A DNA stretch of 64,000 nt from Pelecanus crispus (lineage: Eukaryota; Chordata; Aves; Pelecaniformes; Pelecanidae), in contig NC_134662.1 of NCBI RefSeq assembly GCF_030463565.1, positions 3,224,001-3,288,000 of the forward strand, in the 5' to 3' direction. The notes under the pieces were generated by a model. It was not told the origin of the DNA. It saw only the letters and a program-made list of their open reading frames with translations, and ran no database searches. Shown piece by piece: positions 1-22,300 of this stretch. Numbering within the stretch: position 1 is the first letter of the stretch; every line of letters begins with the position of its first letter. Made by a program: the position numbers and the translations under genes.

Positions 1-183
1 GCAACACAGAAACCTAGAAGGCGCTTCCCCCCTCCCCCAATTCCTCATTTAAAGTCTCAAATCGCTATGAAACCGATTAATTAACAATGCAGAGAGATGG
101 CGGTCACGGGCATCTACCCCTTCGCATGGGCGTTAACGCTAATTAATTAATTCCCTCCCCCCCCAAGAGTCCGACGAGTTTAA
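1..183 (-). other. EEF2: EEF2 3' UTR (truncated by window edge)
   Basis: This is sequence downstream of the EEF2 stop on the minus strand. It is AT-rich with several TTAATTAA-like stretches. No AATAAA is visible on the minus strand. An ATTAAA overlaps the stop codon and is too close to act alone. The poly(A) site probably lies beyond base 1. Confidence 0.6.
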
Positions 184-10130
<9,947 letters not shown>

Positions 10131-12430
10131 TGCCCCCGGGGGCAGCGACAGAGCTCGGGCACCGGGCTGTCCCCGAGTGCCCTGGCCGTGCCCTCGTCAC
10201 CCGGGGCGCGGTGGGCGCACGGTGCTGCACCCGGGACAAGGCCCCAGCCTGCAGCCGCAGGGCCCCCGGGCTCCGGCTGGGCCCCCGGGGGCCACGGAGC
10301 GCCCCATGGGGAGCCCGGCAGCCCCGCTGCTCCTGGGGCGGTGGCACGAGTCCGGGATAACCCGGCTGAAGGACGCGGAATGGCTGCGTGGTGCCAGCGA
10401 AGGCCCTGCACGCCATTTGGGGAGGATCCCTTCCAACCCCGCAGGGGAAGGAAGGGCCAAACTCCCCTCGGTTTGTCCCAGCAAGTTGGGAAGCTGAAGC
10501 TCTACGCAGCGAAGAGCGTTACCCGAGTTAAGAACACATTAAAGGGAGGTTACGCGCACAGGCGAGCAGAGAGGGACGCCAGGCAGAGGGGAATGGAACT
10601 CCCCATCTCCGCAGCACAAATATTCAGCTGCTTTTTCCTTCTCTTCGGCACTGCGGGAGGCTGTCGCTCCACCTCCCTCAGCTGCAGCGTAAGAAAGCTC
10701 ACGCAAATCCCCGCCGCTCCATCCCCACGCCACCTCGCCCGGCAGCGATGGTCGCTGCCAAATTCCCAGCACATCCTCGCCCAGCAGTGACGGTCGCTGC
10801 TAAATTACCGGCACATCCCCAGCCCGTCTGTCCCCTCCACCCATCACAGGCAGGGACGGGCAGGACAGCGGTGGAGCTACACCCAGGATGGATTTGGCCC
10901 CCATCTCTCCCAGCGTGACAGGATGAGTTATCAGCTGCTGGGGTTACCATAGCAATTGTTTGAATTTTTAGCACCAATATGGGCTTTTACCAGACTGGAA
11001 GGGAACACTGGGGAGCCTGATTAACATATCAGCTTGCCTAGGAAACCAGCTAATTGCTTTTTTGTTTAATTAGCTTGTGGGGTTGATGACAAGGAGGGGA
11101 AAGTGCTGGAAAAACCTCTCCCAGCACGAGGTTTCACCCCAGCTACTGGGGTTACCTCCCAGTAACTCAGCATGGAGCTGGAGAGGCCGCCGCTGTGCAC
11201 TCGCTGCTTAGAAATGGAGCAACCAGACCCCAGGGAAAACAGCATCGGGCTTATGAGAAATAATTTCTACCTCTGTAGAAGGTGTTTTTAAGAGATGATG
11301 GGTTATCGGGCAGAATGTCTCCTCCCCAGGCGTCTGTGGGGGGCACAAAGCCGCGGGCAGGGAGATCCCTGGGCTGCCGTCGCCACGGAGCGGGTTGGGT
11401 TTGGCCATGAGGCACCGCGTGTGCCTGGGCGGGGAGCGGGGCCGAGGGGGAGGCATGGCGGGAGGCTCGGTGGGAGGCTCTCAAGGCCCCCGAAGCAGAC
11501 GCGCAGGGGTGGGTGGCATCCCTCACTAGCAGGGGACGTCGGAGGGGCTGGCAGCTCCAAGATCCAACGGGAAAATCTGAGATTTGCGAGTTCAAGTTCA
11601 AGCGGAGGCTGCCCTGGGAGGAGGAGGATGGTTAGGCCAGCGTCCTTTGGGTTTCTCTGATGAAGGCACAGATCCAACAGCGCTGTTTTCCTGGGGTTTT
11701 TCTCCAGAGTGCATTCTCTTCCAAAAAGCCTACAACAGCTGCCTGCTCTTCAAAAGTGTTTCCCAGCAAAACCGTGCGCGATCGGATCTGCTGCTCCCAG
11801 GTTTCAGGAAAAAACTGCCCCCAGGCACCGGTGCCAAAGACACCCCGCACCAAAATGAAGCACCCCGCCGCTCGGCCGGGGCCCGGGGTGCCGGGGGAGC
11901 CCCTTCCCCGCCCTCCCCTCCCGGGCCTGCAGCCCGGGCCAGGGTCCTCTGCCATGGCCCCAGCGCTGCTCTCCTCGGCGCGGAGGGGGAGCAGGGCCCG
12001 ACCACGCTCCGGGGCGGCGGAGGGGCCGGCACAAGGCAGCGGGCCCTCGGGACAAGCCCAGCGGGCCCCGGGGCTGACCCGGGCCGACACCGGGCGCAGC
12101 CAAGCCTGGGGCATCCACCTGCCGCCATTTTGGGGGCACCACACATGGCTCCTGAGGGGGGGGGGGGCGCTGCCACCTGCCCGCCCGCTCTCAATCTCTC
12201 GCTCGCTGCGGGGGACGCCTCCAGCCCCACTGCTCCGAGCCGCAGCCCCAAAAGCAGAGACGGCAACAGCCACCACTCCCCCACCCCAGTTGGTGGGGCT
12301 CTGCCCCTTTAAGGCGCCCAGGGCCGGGCGGGGCGGGGCCACTGCGCCTGCGCGGCGAGGCCGCGGCCCGCGGGGAGAAGAAGGCGAGCGCGGATTGGGC
12401 GGCGCGCGCCCCTCGCGGCCCCACCCCCGC
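10131..12430. other. Intergenic interval between divergent EEF2 and PIAS4
   Basis: No gene is supported. The left part remains GC-rich. Bases 10920-11120 dip to AT-rich sequence with no clear element. A 42-bp tandem duplication carrying small hairpins lies at 10734-10817. GC content rises again after 11860 into the PIAS4 CpG island. Confidence 0.6.
10734..10817. repeat. Two-copy 42-bp tandem repeat with hairpin core
   Basis: The segments starting at 10734 and 10776 are two diverged copies. Copy 1 contains a perfect 8-bp stem with a 3-nt loop (GGCAGCGA-TGG-TCGCTGCC, 10741-10759). Copy 2 (10783-10801) keeps the stem through a G-C to A-T paired change and one C to T change that leaves a G-T wobble. 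Confidence 0.7.
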
Positions 12431-13320
12431 CCCGGGCGTCACGTGACTCGGCGGCGGCTCCCGGCGCGGTGGACGCTGGAGGCCAAGATGGCGGCGGAGC
12501 TGGTGGAGGCGAAAGTGAGTGAGCCGTGCCCCCGCCCCGCCGGCGGGGCCCGGGCCGGGCAGGGCCGCGTGTGCTCCCGGCGGGGGGACCGCGGGCGGGC
12601 GGGTGGGCGGCACGGCCTCGGCCCTGGCCCCGTCCCCGGCAGTGGGAGCCGGGGGGGCGGTGCCCCGGGACCGCCCCCCCCCCCCCCTTCAATCTTTTTA
12701 CCTCAGGGGCTGCCCCGCCCCGGCCTCCGGGCCCGGCCGCACCTCCCACCGGACCCCGGGCCTGGCTCGGCCCGGCTCGCAGCCCCGGCGAGCCGCCCGC
12801 CCCTGGGCCTGCCCCTGGGCCGCCGGGCCGGGCCCGGCCTCCCCCGCAGTTAATTCCCGGTGATTAATTAGCGCAGGTGGCTTCCCCCGCCGCCCGGCAG
12901 AGCTCCGGCCCCTGCTCCCCGGGCCCCTCGCCTCCTCCCCGCGGAGCACCAGGCCGGTCGTGCCCGGTGCCCAGCCGCTCCTCTGCGGCCTGCCCTGGGC
13001 TCCCTGCGGCCGGCGGGGTGTGGGTGTGCTCGGCGGCGGCTGGGGCGCGGAGCGGAGCTGTCCAGCCGGGCCCGGCGGGCGGGGGGCTCGGGAGCCCTCG
13101 CAGCGGCCCCGGCCCAGCTTTGCCCGTCTCGCCGTGGCCGGGGGGATGGCGGTGGGCTGAGCCGTGCTCGGCGCTGGGGGTGTGGGGGAAGAGCCCCCGG
13201 CTCCCCGCGGTGGGGAGGCTTGGGGCGGGCTCTGAGACCCCTCCGCTGTGGGGCGAGGGGAATCGTCTTCACAGCAAACGTGCCTGAAGCTGCGTTGTGC
13301 TTCCAAGCTGGATCGTGCAC
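11870..13320. promoter_or_regulatory. CpG island around PIAS4 exon 1
   Basis: A continuous CpG- and G/C-run-rich stretch spans the PIAS4 promoter, exon 1 and the first ~800 bp of intron 1. A C-run lies at 12674-12688. Open frames on both strands here follow from composition and are not gene candidates. Confidence 0.7.
12340..12496 (+). promoter_or_regulatory. PIAS4: PIAS4 promoter and YY1-type element at the start codon
   Basis: There is no TATA box. An NRF1-like TGCGCCTGCGC lies at 12343-12353. A palindromic GTCACGTGAC (USF/TFE-type E-box) lies at 12438-12447. CCAAGATGGCGGC, a YY1 consensus, overlaps the initiator ATG at 12488. This is a typical CpG-island housekeeping arrangement. The transcription start is likely within 12440-12487, inferred from motif placement. 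Confidence 0.65.
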
Positions 13321-16300
13321 CCTGTCGGGCATTCTGGGGGAAAGGGCCCCCGCTCCGCTGCGGGTTTCTCCTGTTCCCTCTGGGTCCCCGTTCCCTGGCA
13401 CCTTTCTGGGAGCCGGGACTTCTCCGTGTCCCGCTGTTGGTGCGTGGCAGCGCAGAGAACCGGCTGGCAGCACTTGAGCGGGCTTTATCCAACAGCGGCA
13501 CGGGGAAGCTGGTGCTGAGGGCGCTTACTGAGCCACGCCAACGGATGGAAAGCATTTAGTGCCTGCAGGATCAGCTCATCAGTGAGGATGCGGCTAGCTG
13601 GTTGCAAAAATAAGATTTGGAAGAGGCTTGTTTTAGGAGGCACTACTCTCTCCCTCTGCTGTTGGGCTCCTCTCAGGGTTGTGAGCTGAGCCCAGGACTC
13701 CGGAGGAGGAGATGCGCTTCCAAGGCATCATAGTTGCCCTCATAGCGGGTTTTTGACGGGCTCTGTGCCACTCACATGCAAGGCTTCCTCGGGGAGAGGA
13801 ATAGACTTTAGCGTTAATGATCTCAGTAGTTAATGTGGTCTCTCTACTGCTCATATTATCATGCAGGTCTGAGCCTCAGTGACAGGTTTTCTTTGAAGCT
13901 TGTTCTGGTCATCCTTCTGGATCTTAAATCCTTCTAAATATAAACTGCAGAAGACTGTCAGTGCAAACTCGGCTTTACGCACCAACGGTCCCAAGTGACC
14001 GGTGGTGTAGGAGCAGTGAGTACAGGAATATCTGCTTGCTGTGCTCCTGTGACTTCCTTGGTACTGCACTGTTGAAGTATTTGTACTGCCTTGACGTATT
14101 TATCTTTGCAAATATGCTATTTATCCTCCAAGTGCCTCAGAAAGGACAGTGTGCTCTCCATTTTGGAGAAAACTGAGACACACAAACTAGATTTCTCCAA
14201 GATCATACGGGTGGTATCTAGTGAAGCAGTGACATGAATCCAGATCTCTTGAATCCTGACTTTCTGGCAATTAAACATCCTTTCTCCCCTCTTTAGAGTT
14301 ATCTGCCTTTTTTTCCTCTCATCAAAGGTATTTTGGGACACATCACGACTGCCAAAAATTTTAACTACAGCCAGTGACGTTTGTGTAACATCTTCTGGGC
14401 TTCCAGATTAAATGACAGATTTCATGGAGAAAGGAGAAAATAAAATGACATTTTCTCTATAGTCTAATTCCCACACATGCAAAAGTGGTTGTTAAATGTT
14501 TCTGGAGTCAGTAGTAGCTTTCTTAATTTAAAAAAAAAAAAAATCCATATCTGTTTTATTCCAGGAAGTACAAGGCTACTATTAACTTCCACAGAAATCT
14601 GTCTTTTATGCTTTTTTTTTTTTTTTTTTAAATTTCACAAACAAGAATGGAGTATAGGTTGGGGAAAAAAGACCTGCTGGGTCTCTCCTTCTGTGGTTTT
14701 TTTACTGTGGGACAGCTGGGGTTTCTTCTTGAATTCCTGTGTTTTCCACAAACCAGGAAGGATATTGAGTGAATACGTGTGGGTACCTATCAGGTATATT
14801 TTCAGGGCAGCTTGAATTTTCAAAAATAATAGACTTGATAAGCTTGTCTTGTGCATCCATAAGGCTGCTTTGTCATGAGAGAGAACTGAAACATCAGTCT
14901 GACCAGAGTCTAGCAGTAGTTTTAACAGAAATAATTTCTAGTTCTTAGTCCGATGGAAAGTTGCCGTATAGTTACAGTATGGTCTTTGAATCTGCTGACA
15001 GCTACAGACCTTCTGAGTTTCCACAGCGGCAAGATAGTAAATTCTTGAAGACGGAGGTAGTTTTTTTACTGCTTATCAAAACACTGAAATTGATAGTACC
15101 AGCGCAGCAGCAAAGGCAGCTGCCAGCTGTGGTCATGGGGGAGTGCTTGGCAAAGCACCCAAATAGAGTTTGGAGGCATTGTTCTCATGGGAACATATTG
15201 CTCTCTTTAATAGTCTTTTAATATCTTTCCATAGTCTAAAATGCATGCAATTTTTTTAAAGATCCTGTATATGTAGGAAGGACTCCGGAGGGGTTTTTTT
15301 GCCTGTACAGATAATATACAGGTGCACTGAAATACAGTACTAAAGGGTTGGTGACTCCAGTTCACTTACATGTCATCTGCCTTCCAGTTCGCAGTAATTT
15401 TCTTCCTTTCCCTTACGCTAATAGCATTTCAGATGAAGTTTTTAATGTAGCTCTCTTACCCAAAGGTGCCTGGGAAGTTTGGATGCTTTGAGCCTCTGTG
15501 GTACAACAGTTAATGTGCTCCTTCGCGTGTGGGGCCTGCTGTTGAGATGTTTTCCTTTGTGGTCGCTCTTGCTTCCAGTCAAACTGTCTTGAGGTTGCTT
15601 AGCATCTATCACAAATGGTTTTTTGAGTGATTTAATGACTATCGTGTTGTTTCTCTGATTTTGGTGATATTTCAATTGATGGTCTCCTCTGTATTTGCTT
15701 TGCTCAAACAAGTACGTAAGAAATGGGATGCTTATCAGGTGAATAACAGCTGGTTTGAACAGGAGGTTTAGTGTCTGTCTTATACGGGATTTTTTTAGTA
15801 TTTTGGATTCCAGTTATAGAGTATAGTGAGAACTGACACTTTGCATTTTTATAACTGTAAGATCGTTTTTAATTTTTTATCCCCTAGAACATGGTGATGA
15901 GTTTCCGAGTCTCAGATCTTCAGATGTTGCTGGGTTTTGTTGGCAGGAGTAAAAGCGGACTTAAACATGAACTAGTCACCAGAGCATTGCAATTGGTCCA
16001 ATTTGACTGCAGCCCTGAAGTGTTCAAGAAAATTAAGGAGCTTTATGAGACTCGCTATGCCAAGAAGAGCTCTGAAGTCGCGCAGCCTCAGCCGCAGCAG
16101 CACCGGTCTCCCGAGGCGCTCTCCATACATTCGTCGTACGACCGCGGGAGCACCGTTGCTCGGACTTCTATCTCCACTACTAATATTGACTATCCTGCAC
16201 TCTATGGGAAATACCTTAACGGACTGGGAAGGTTGCCGCCCAAAGTTGCGAAGCCTGAAGTTCGACTGGTGAAACTTCCCTTCTATACGACCCTGGATGA

Positions 16301-19300
16301 ACTGTTGAAGCCAACAGAATTAGGTGAGTTTTCAATGTGCTGGTGCGTGTTTGGTGGACTCGGTCTGGCAGAGAAAAGTGAAATGGGTTTAAGCGTCAAA
16401 AATGTTTTCAAGGATCTGTAAAGTCGTGTGACAGAGGAGAGACTGATCAATATGGTGGTGGATGCGTTCCTCTTGCCCCTCTCTGAGAGTTCAGAGAAGA
16501 ATATTTAGATCTGGTTTTTTTCCCCCTTGCCTTAGAACAGGAATGTGGTCACTTTGAGATGTAATTTGAAAGCCCGTCTTGTCTGGCTGTAGCTTTCACA
16601 TCCTTCATTGGAAATGCTGTTGTGTTGCAAGTTGCAGTCTTTTGCTGTGAATCATAATCTGTCTTCTATCTCGGTAATTTGGCAGTATATTGATGAAAAT
16701 CTTTCTGTGTTGGTGTTGCGCCTGTGCTAAGCAAGTATGTTGTCATATTCTACACTAACGCTGCTTTTCAGTGCTTAAAATACCTGACCTAAAGCCTCCT
16801 ATGGATGAAAGAGGGTGGTACACGCACCAAACAGTAGTTCGGACTTTTTTTTTTTTGTGCTTCTCATAATTATTTGCACGTGATGCTGTGTATTTTGAGG
16901 AGCAACTAGGAAAACCAGAAGTGCTTTTTCCCCACCCTGGGGCTAGGAGACTGATTTTTTCATTATTTAATTCTGAGAAACAAATTGAGAGTATTGTCAC
17001 TGATGTTAAATATAACGGTCTTGTAGCGAAGACAGTGTATACAGAGGAGAAGTATCGTTGTAGTCTGCTGAGCTGCAGTGTCTCAAAGTCAACATGGTGA
17101 TATCAGGCTTCACTACTAAATGAACCTGGAACTTGGGAAGCTGGTCTTTGCTGAAAAAAATGTTTGATGTGCATGTGGATTGGAGGAAGAAAAAAAAGAT
17201 GAAGTTATGATTGTGCAGGTACAAAAAAAAAAAGGACTTATTCATCAGACTTTATGTAATTTTCATCTTCATTTGGAGGCATTAAATATGTTAATGCTGT
17301 GACTATTAAAACAGATGAGGGGTGACTGCCAGTGTAAAGCTAAAATATTTTAAATGCTGTTTGGGGAATGGGTTATTTCAGTCTTAAATGTGGGGTGGCA
17401 TTTGTTAGTCAGGAACGCAAATGTAGTATTTTGAAGGAAAATGAATTTTCAAAAGGTGGAAGCATCCAGAGAGAGGAGAAGAGCCTGGATATACTTACTG
17501 TGATTAACGGATTTTGTTAAAAGTTGACATTAAATCTTCTACATCAGATCAGAAACAAGGTCTCATTAAATTTAGTATCTCACCTCTGTTAGCTGACACC
17601 TCCCTCGGGTCAGCTTGTTCCCTAAAGCGTTATTTGACTAATTTTTCCCTCTTGATGAGAGTGTTTTCTGCATGATGGTGGGGGATTGGTGGCGAGTAGC
17701 TGGCTATGAACAGATGTTCGGTCTCCATTGTCCCAATCAGCTGTTCAGAACCTAATGAGACCTTCTAGACACTACTTTAATTTTCCCAACCTGATGACCT
17801 GCAACTATAATTCCTTCTGCCTGCGCCAATGTGAAAAAGAAGCACTTTTTTCTCTGTAAAACTGGGGTCATTTCAATACCACGTATTTCAGTGCGGCTCC
17901 CCATTTGCTACCTGGAACAGCCGGGTGCTGGAATAACTTTGACATTAGAAGTTATGCTTGTATGGGGCTTTGCTTAGTGTGGAAGGATGATAAAACAAAG
18001 CACTCTGCAGAAAATGGAGTGTTTTTCCATACGGAAGCTGCACCAGTTCATGCTTGGTTGCTCAGATTTCACATTCTGTGTTTGGACCAAGCATAAGCTC
18101 CTTGTCAACCTCAGAAACTTCTAACGTGAAAGTACCTGAATGAGATTTAAGATCTTGGATCCATTCAGAAACACCTTGTAGTTCCCCATTTCCCAAGGCC
18201 ACAAAAGATACATTTTAAGCATATAGCTGTGGTGGGAGTAGAGGGAGCTTAATTTATGTGTTCCGGACTTCAATTGGAAGCATCTTTATTAATGAAAAGG
18301 CTCTCTTGCTTCTTTGAGATGATTGCCTTGAGATCAAAGGTGAGGTGGGCGGTGCCTGATTTGGTCTGTAGGCAAGCAGATTCCCTGAAGAACTGTCAAA
18401 TTACTATTAGACTTGTAGACAAAGGTGGCTTCAGCTAAAAGCAGATAGATTAGGTCCACTGCGAACCAGCTAATATCTCGTATTTGGTAACTGCACGCAC
18501 AGTTTCAGTCAATTTAAGTATTGAGTTTAGGATCTGAGTTATCTACATGAAAACAGCTTCTGCCGCAGCTTTCTGGTTTGGTCTGAGGATGTCAACATGA
18601 AAGAATTCTTCTAATTTACTGAAATCCCTGCAATTCTCTTGGGTAGATAAGGCTTAAAATTAAGATTGATCAGATAGCTTTTTAGAGGGAATGAATACTA
18701 ATATCTTTCCTGCGTTGTATTTTAAGTAGCTAGCGAGCGGAGTATTTATGTGAGCTCTGTGGTATCTGAGCACCTCGCTGATAAGTGTACTTATCCTCCG
18801 GCACCTTTTTGGGTAAAGCAGTGTGAATACAGTTTTTGACAGGAATAGTGTGCTGTAAGCAATTCTGAATGGTTTTTTTTTTTTATTCCGAATGTTAGCT
18901 GTGACAGCCTGTACTTGCTGCAGATACCGAGGCTTCTGGTTTTCTCCTGGAGACGTGCCAAAGGAGATCTTGCGCTGCAGCTGTGGGAGCAGAAGGCCAT
19001 GTAGGCTGGGAGGTCCTGCCGCTGTCAATGTAAACAGGATTTGTTTGGTTTTGCCCTTTCGATAATACCTGCCTTGCAGTGGTGGCGTTGCTCTTCTGTC
19101 GTGTGGAAGCAGTAAAACTGCTGCTCCAGCCCCCTCCTCTGAAGCCAGACATTCAGTCGCCGTAAACAGGGCCACCGATTTTGTGGCAAAGGCAACTGCC
19201 TTCCCCGACTGCAGAGCAAACGCTGCTGCGTTGGGCCATCTCCAAGGAATCCCAGCAAAAGCACGCGCTCAAACTGTTGCTATATCCACCTAAACAGACT

Positions 19301-22300
19301 GTGGTATGCATTAATATGAGTGCTTCCGCCGCTTACAAAAATAAAACATGGTCAACTTGCCCTGTCTCCCCAGGCCCCCACATGAACACAAATGACCTTC
19401 AGTCTAGTCAGAGTAGTTCCAATAGCCAAGGAGTTAAAAAAGAAAAAAACCCCAAACCCCGATACATTGTATTGTGCCCTGAGGTGGGCTGTTTTGGAGG
19501 TGTAGGGATGGGAATGAGGACTTGCAACAAGCTCTGAAGCCCCACTGAAGCCTCCTGCCAGCAGCTCATCTCTGGCTGATCTACCTTTGGGATCTCCAGC
19601 CACGGCAGTGACAATAGAATCTCTCTTTACTGGGGCTATATCATGCCTTTAGCAAGTCTGACCAATAAGTATAATAGTAAGGAATGTTACCTTTTAAAAA
19701 AAAAAAAAAAAAAACAAAAACAACAATCCCCTTGGTACAGGGAAACCCTAACACCCTGAAATCAATGTAGTCCTTATTTTGCATGGCATGGTCTGCCAGA
19801 TCGAGAGCTGCAGATGAGACTGGCTTCTCAGAATGGGAATCCATTGCAATTACATTGGGCTAAAGTCTTGAATATGGTTTGCCAAGTCCTTTTGGGTTTT
19901 GGAAGTTTTATGTCTTGACTCATTCTGAGGATTGCTGATCGAGCTCAGTCTTAAAAATTGATTTCCTGCTATTGTCAACTGTTAAAATAAATTGATCCCA
20001 GCAGCCGTTTTACAAGTCAAGGAGCCGAGACAGGCATCTGTCCTGGAGAAAGGATGAAACTCAGTTATCTTAAAATATTTAGCTTTAAAAAACTGCATTT
20101 TTTTTCCCTGGCTGCTTAGCAAAGAAACAAATAGCTGATTAGGTACCCTAAAAGTGTACGTCCTTGGCTTATTTTCCAGCATTAAGATTTTGAAGGAGAA
20201 TTGGATTTTTACGCAGGTCTGTCTCAGAGCGTTTTTTCTTCCAGTCTTTTGGGGAAAGTTCTCTTGCACTTTGCTCCAAAGCATCCAGTTCTGATTGCTG
20301 TTGGCAACAAGGTACGCACGGATACATCCTGAGTGTGTTTAGCAGAAAACAAAAATCTTCTTGATTTTTTTGTTTGTTTGGTTGGTTTGGTTTTTTTGTT
20401 TTCCCTTCAGCTCTTTTTTGTCCAGGTAACATTGGAGTGCTTTGCATGAGTCCCCAGCAGCTTTCTGCGAGTGCAGTTGAGAAGTACCCCTGAATTCTTG
20501 TCTGGAGAACGGTCTTTCACAGTGAGAACGAAAGAAAATGGGGAGCATGTGCCGCTGCTGCTCATTTCTCTTACTTCACGTGCAAAGAGGAGAGTTGTTA
20601 ACTAAGTAGCTGTAGAGAAGCGTAGGCGCCCTACTATTTTTTGTTTTCCTGAAACGGTGGTTGCACAGTCAAACTGTGTAGCCCATCGATAGCCAGTGCC
20701 TTGCAGCCAGGGCTGCTGTGCAAACTCGCCATCGTACCCCGTGCATGGTAGCGGTGGTCTTTCAGCCTCAGCCCTGGAGCGGTGCTGGCTTCTGGTGTTG
20801 TCAGCAGCTGTTTGGTGTGTCGCAGAAAGGAGCAAATGACCTATTTTGAAATTCAGTAGTGTGCTGGTTTTAATGCTAGAATACTTTGCTGGAGAGGTGG
20901 TAGCAAATTTGTTGGATGCTTCACAGGGTTTGACTTCCATCGCTGATGGCGTCCTCGAATGGTGCCAGTCAGTGCTGTGGGCAGCCTGCTTTCAGCAGCC
21001 AGGTGCTTTTTTTGTAAAAGAAGAGTGAACGGATAAAAATGCAAAATAAAGCATGAACGACTTCTCAGTTTTCCTAATCAGGTTCGCTTTGTCTTCGTGT
21101 AGGTCAACAATCAGGAGGACAGTGTGTCTATAGACAGTTATTTAAGCAATAATATTAAAACAATTTGTTGTTGTTCTTATCATTCATCACTTCCTAAAAA
21201 TAATAGTCCTTCTGAAATGCTTTACTTCTCGATGGTTGTTTTGGTCAAGAGACATTCGGATGGAAACTGGAATTAAATTTAAAGTCCATAAAGATACCTT
21301 AATTTTTTTTTCTTTATTTCTGAAAGGCCTTTTTGCATTTTTGAAGCTGAATTACCAAAGGGAATTGTCTGTAGTCAGTGAGTCAGATTGTCACCACGTC
21401 TTCCAAGATCTTAGAGCTGCTTTTATCCTTCCTTCATCTCATCTTATTCATAGGCAGTAAAGCACACTTTTCTACTTCTCAAATTCTGGTATACTGGCTT
21501 TGAGTAAACTAGCAATTGAAGTGATAAGAAGAAAAAAAAAATCTAATCCTTGCTAAAAAGAAAAAATAAAAGCTGTTTTATCACTTCCTGTTCTTTGTGT
21601 TTATCCTGTGACTTTCACTGGCCCAGGGCCTTGACTTCAGTTGGAAACGTGTACTGACAATAAAAATTAATGTGTTTGAATTTAAAAAAGGTACTAAGCG
21701 GAAGTCGTAACGTAAGTTTCCCACGTCTCAAGCTTCATTTTAACCATGTTAAATGCATTTGATCTTAAAATTGTCAATGGATAAAAGGCCACAATTAACG
21801 CTGGGTTCTCACTTAAGCGTTTCTGAAAGTGGACTGCTGTAACACCCTACCTGTAAATGCACCCTCAAGGTCATGTGTTTGTAAGTCACGTTTTGTCGCT
21901 TACAGCTGGGTTTTGTGATTTTTTTTTTTTTTTAATTATCTAAGCTGATCGTTGTTGTTGTTGTTTCCTTTCTTTTCCAGAATCAGTCCAATCAGTCTGG
22001 TGGTTTCATGCTTTCATGTCATGCATAGGTCTCCTCTTCTTCTTTGAGTTCTAGCCTCCACACTGTGACACCACTTATGGTTTGTTCTTATACAAACACA
22101 TGGTTGTTGGCTCACTGATTATCTGAGGGGAGGAAAAATAAAAAAAAAAAAAAGCAGGTCCAAATCCAGTGTGTACTATTAGTGTGCTAACTAGCAAAAC
22201 AGGCAAGCAATAAATGAGCAAAGCTGTAATCAACAGTAGATTTACCAAAATGCATGATGATTGGAGTTCTTGTGCAGCTGTATGGGGGGGGGGGGGGGGG

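Noticed and set aside
10411-10440. Possible CR1 tail (GGATCCCTTCCAACCCC)
   Set aside because: Only the short terminal motif matches, and upstream sequence does not follow the CR1 consensus.
11660-13555. Open frames up to ~400 codons around PIAS4 exon 1
   Set aside because: Same compositional cause. The real reading frame here is only the 27-nt exon 1, which splices at GTGAGT.
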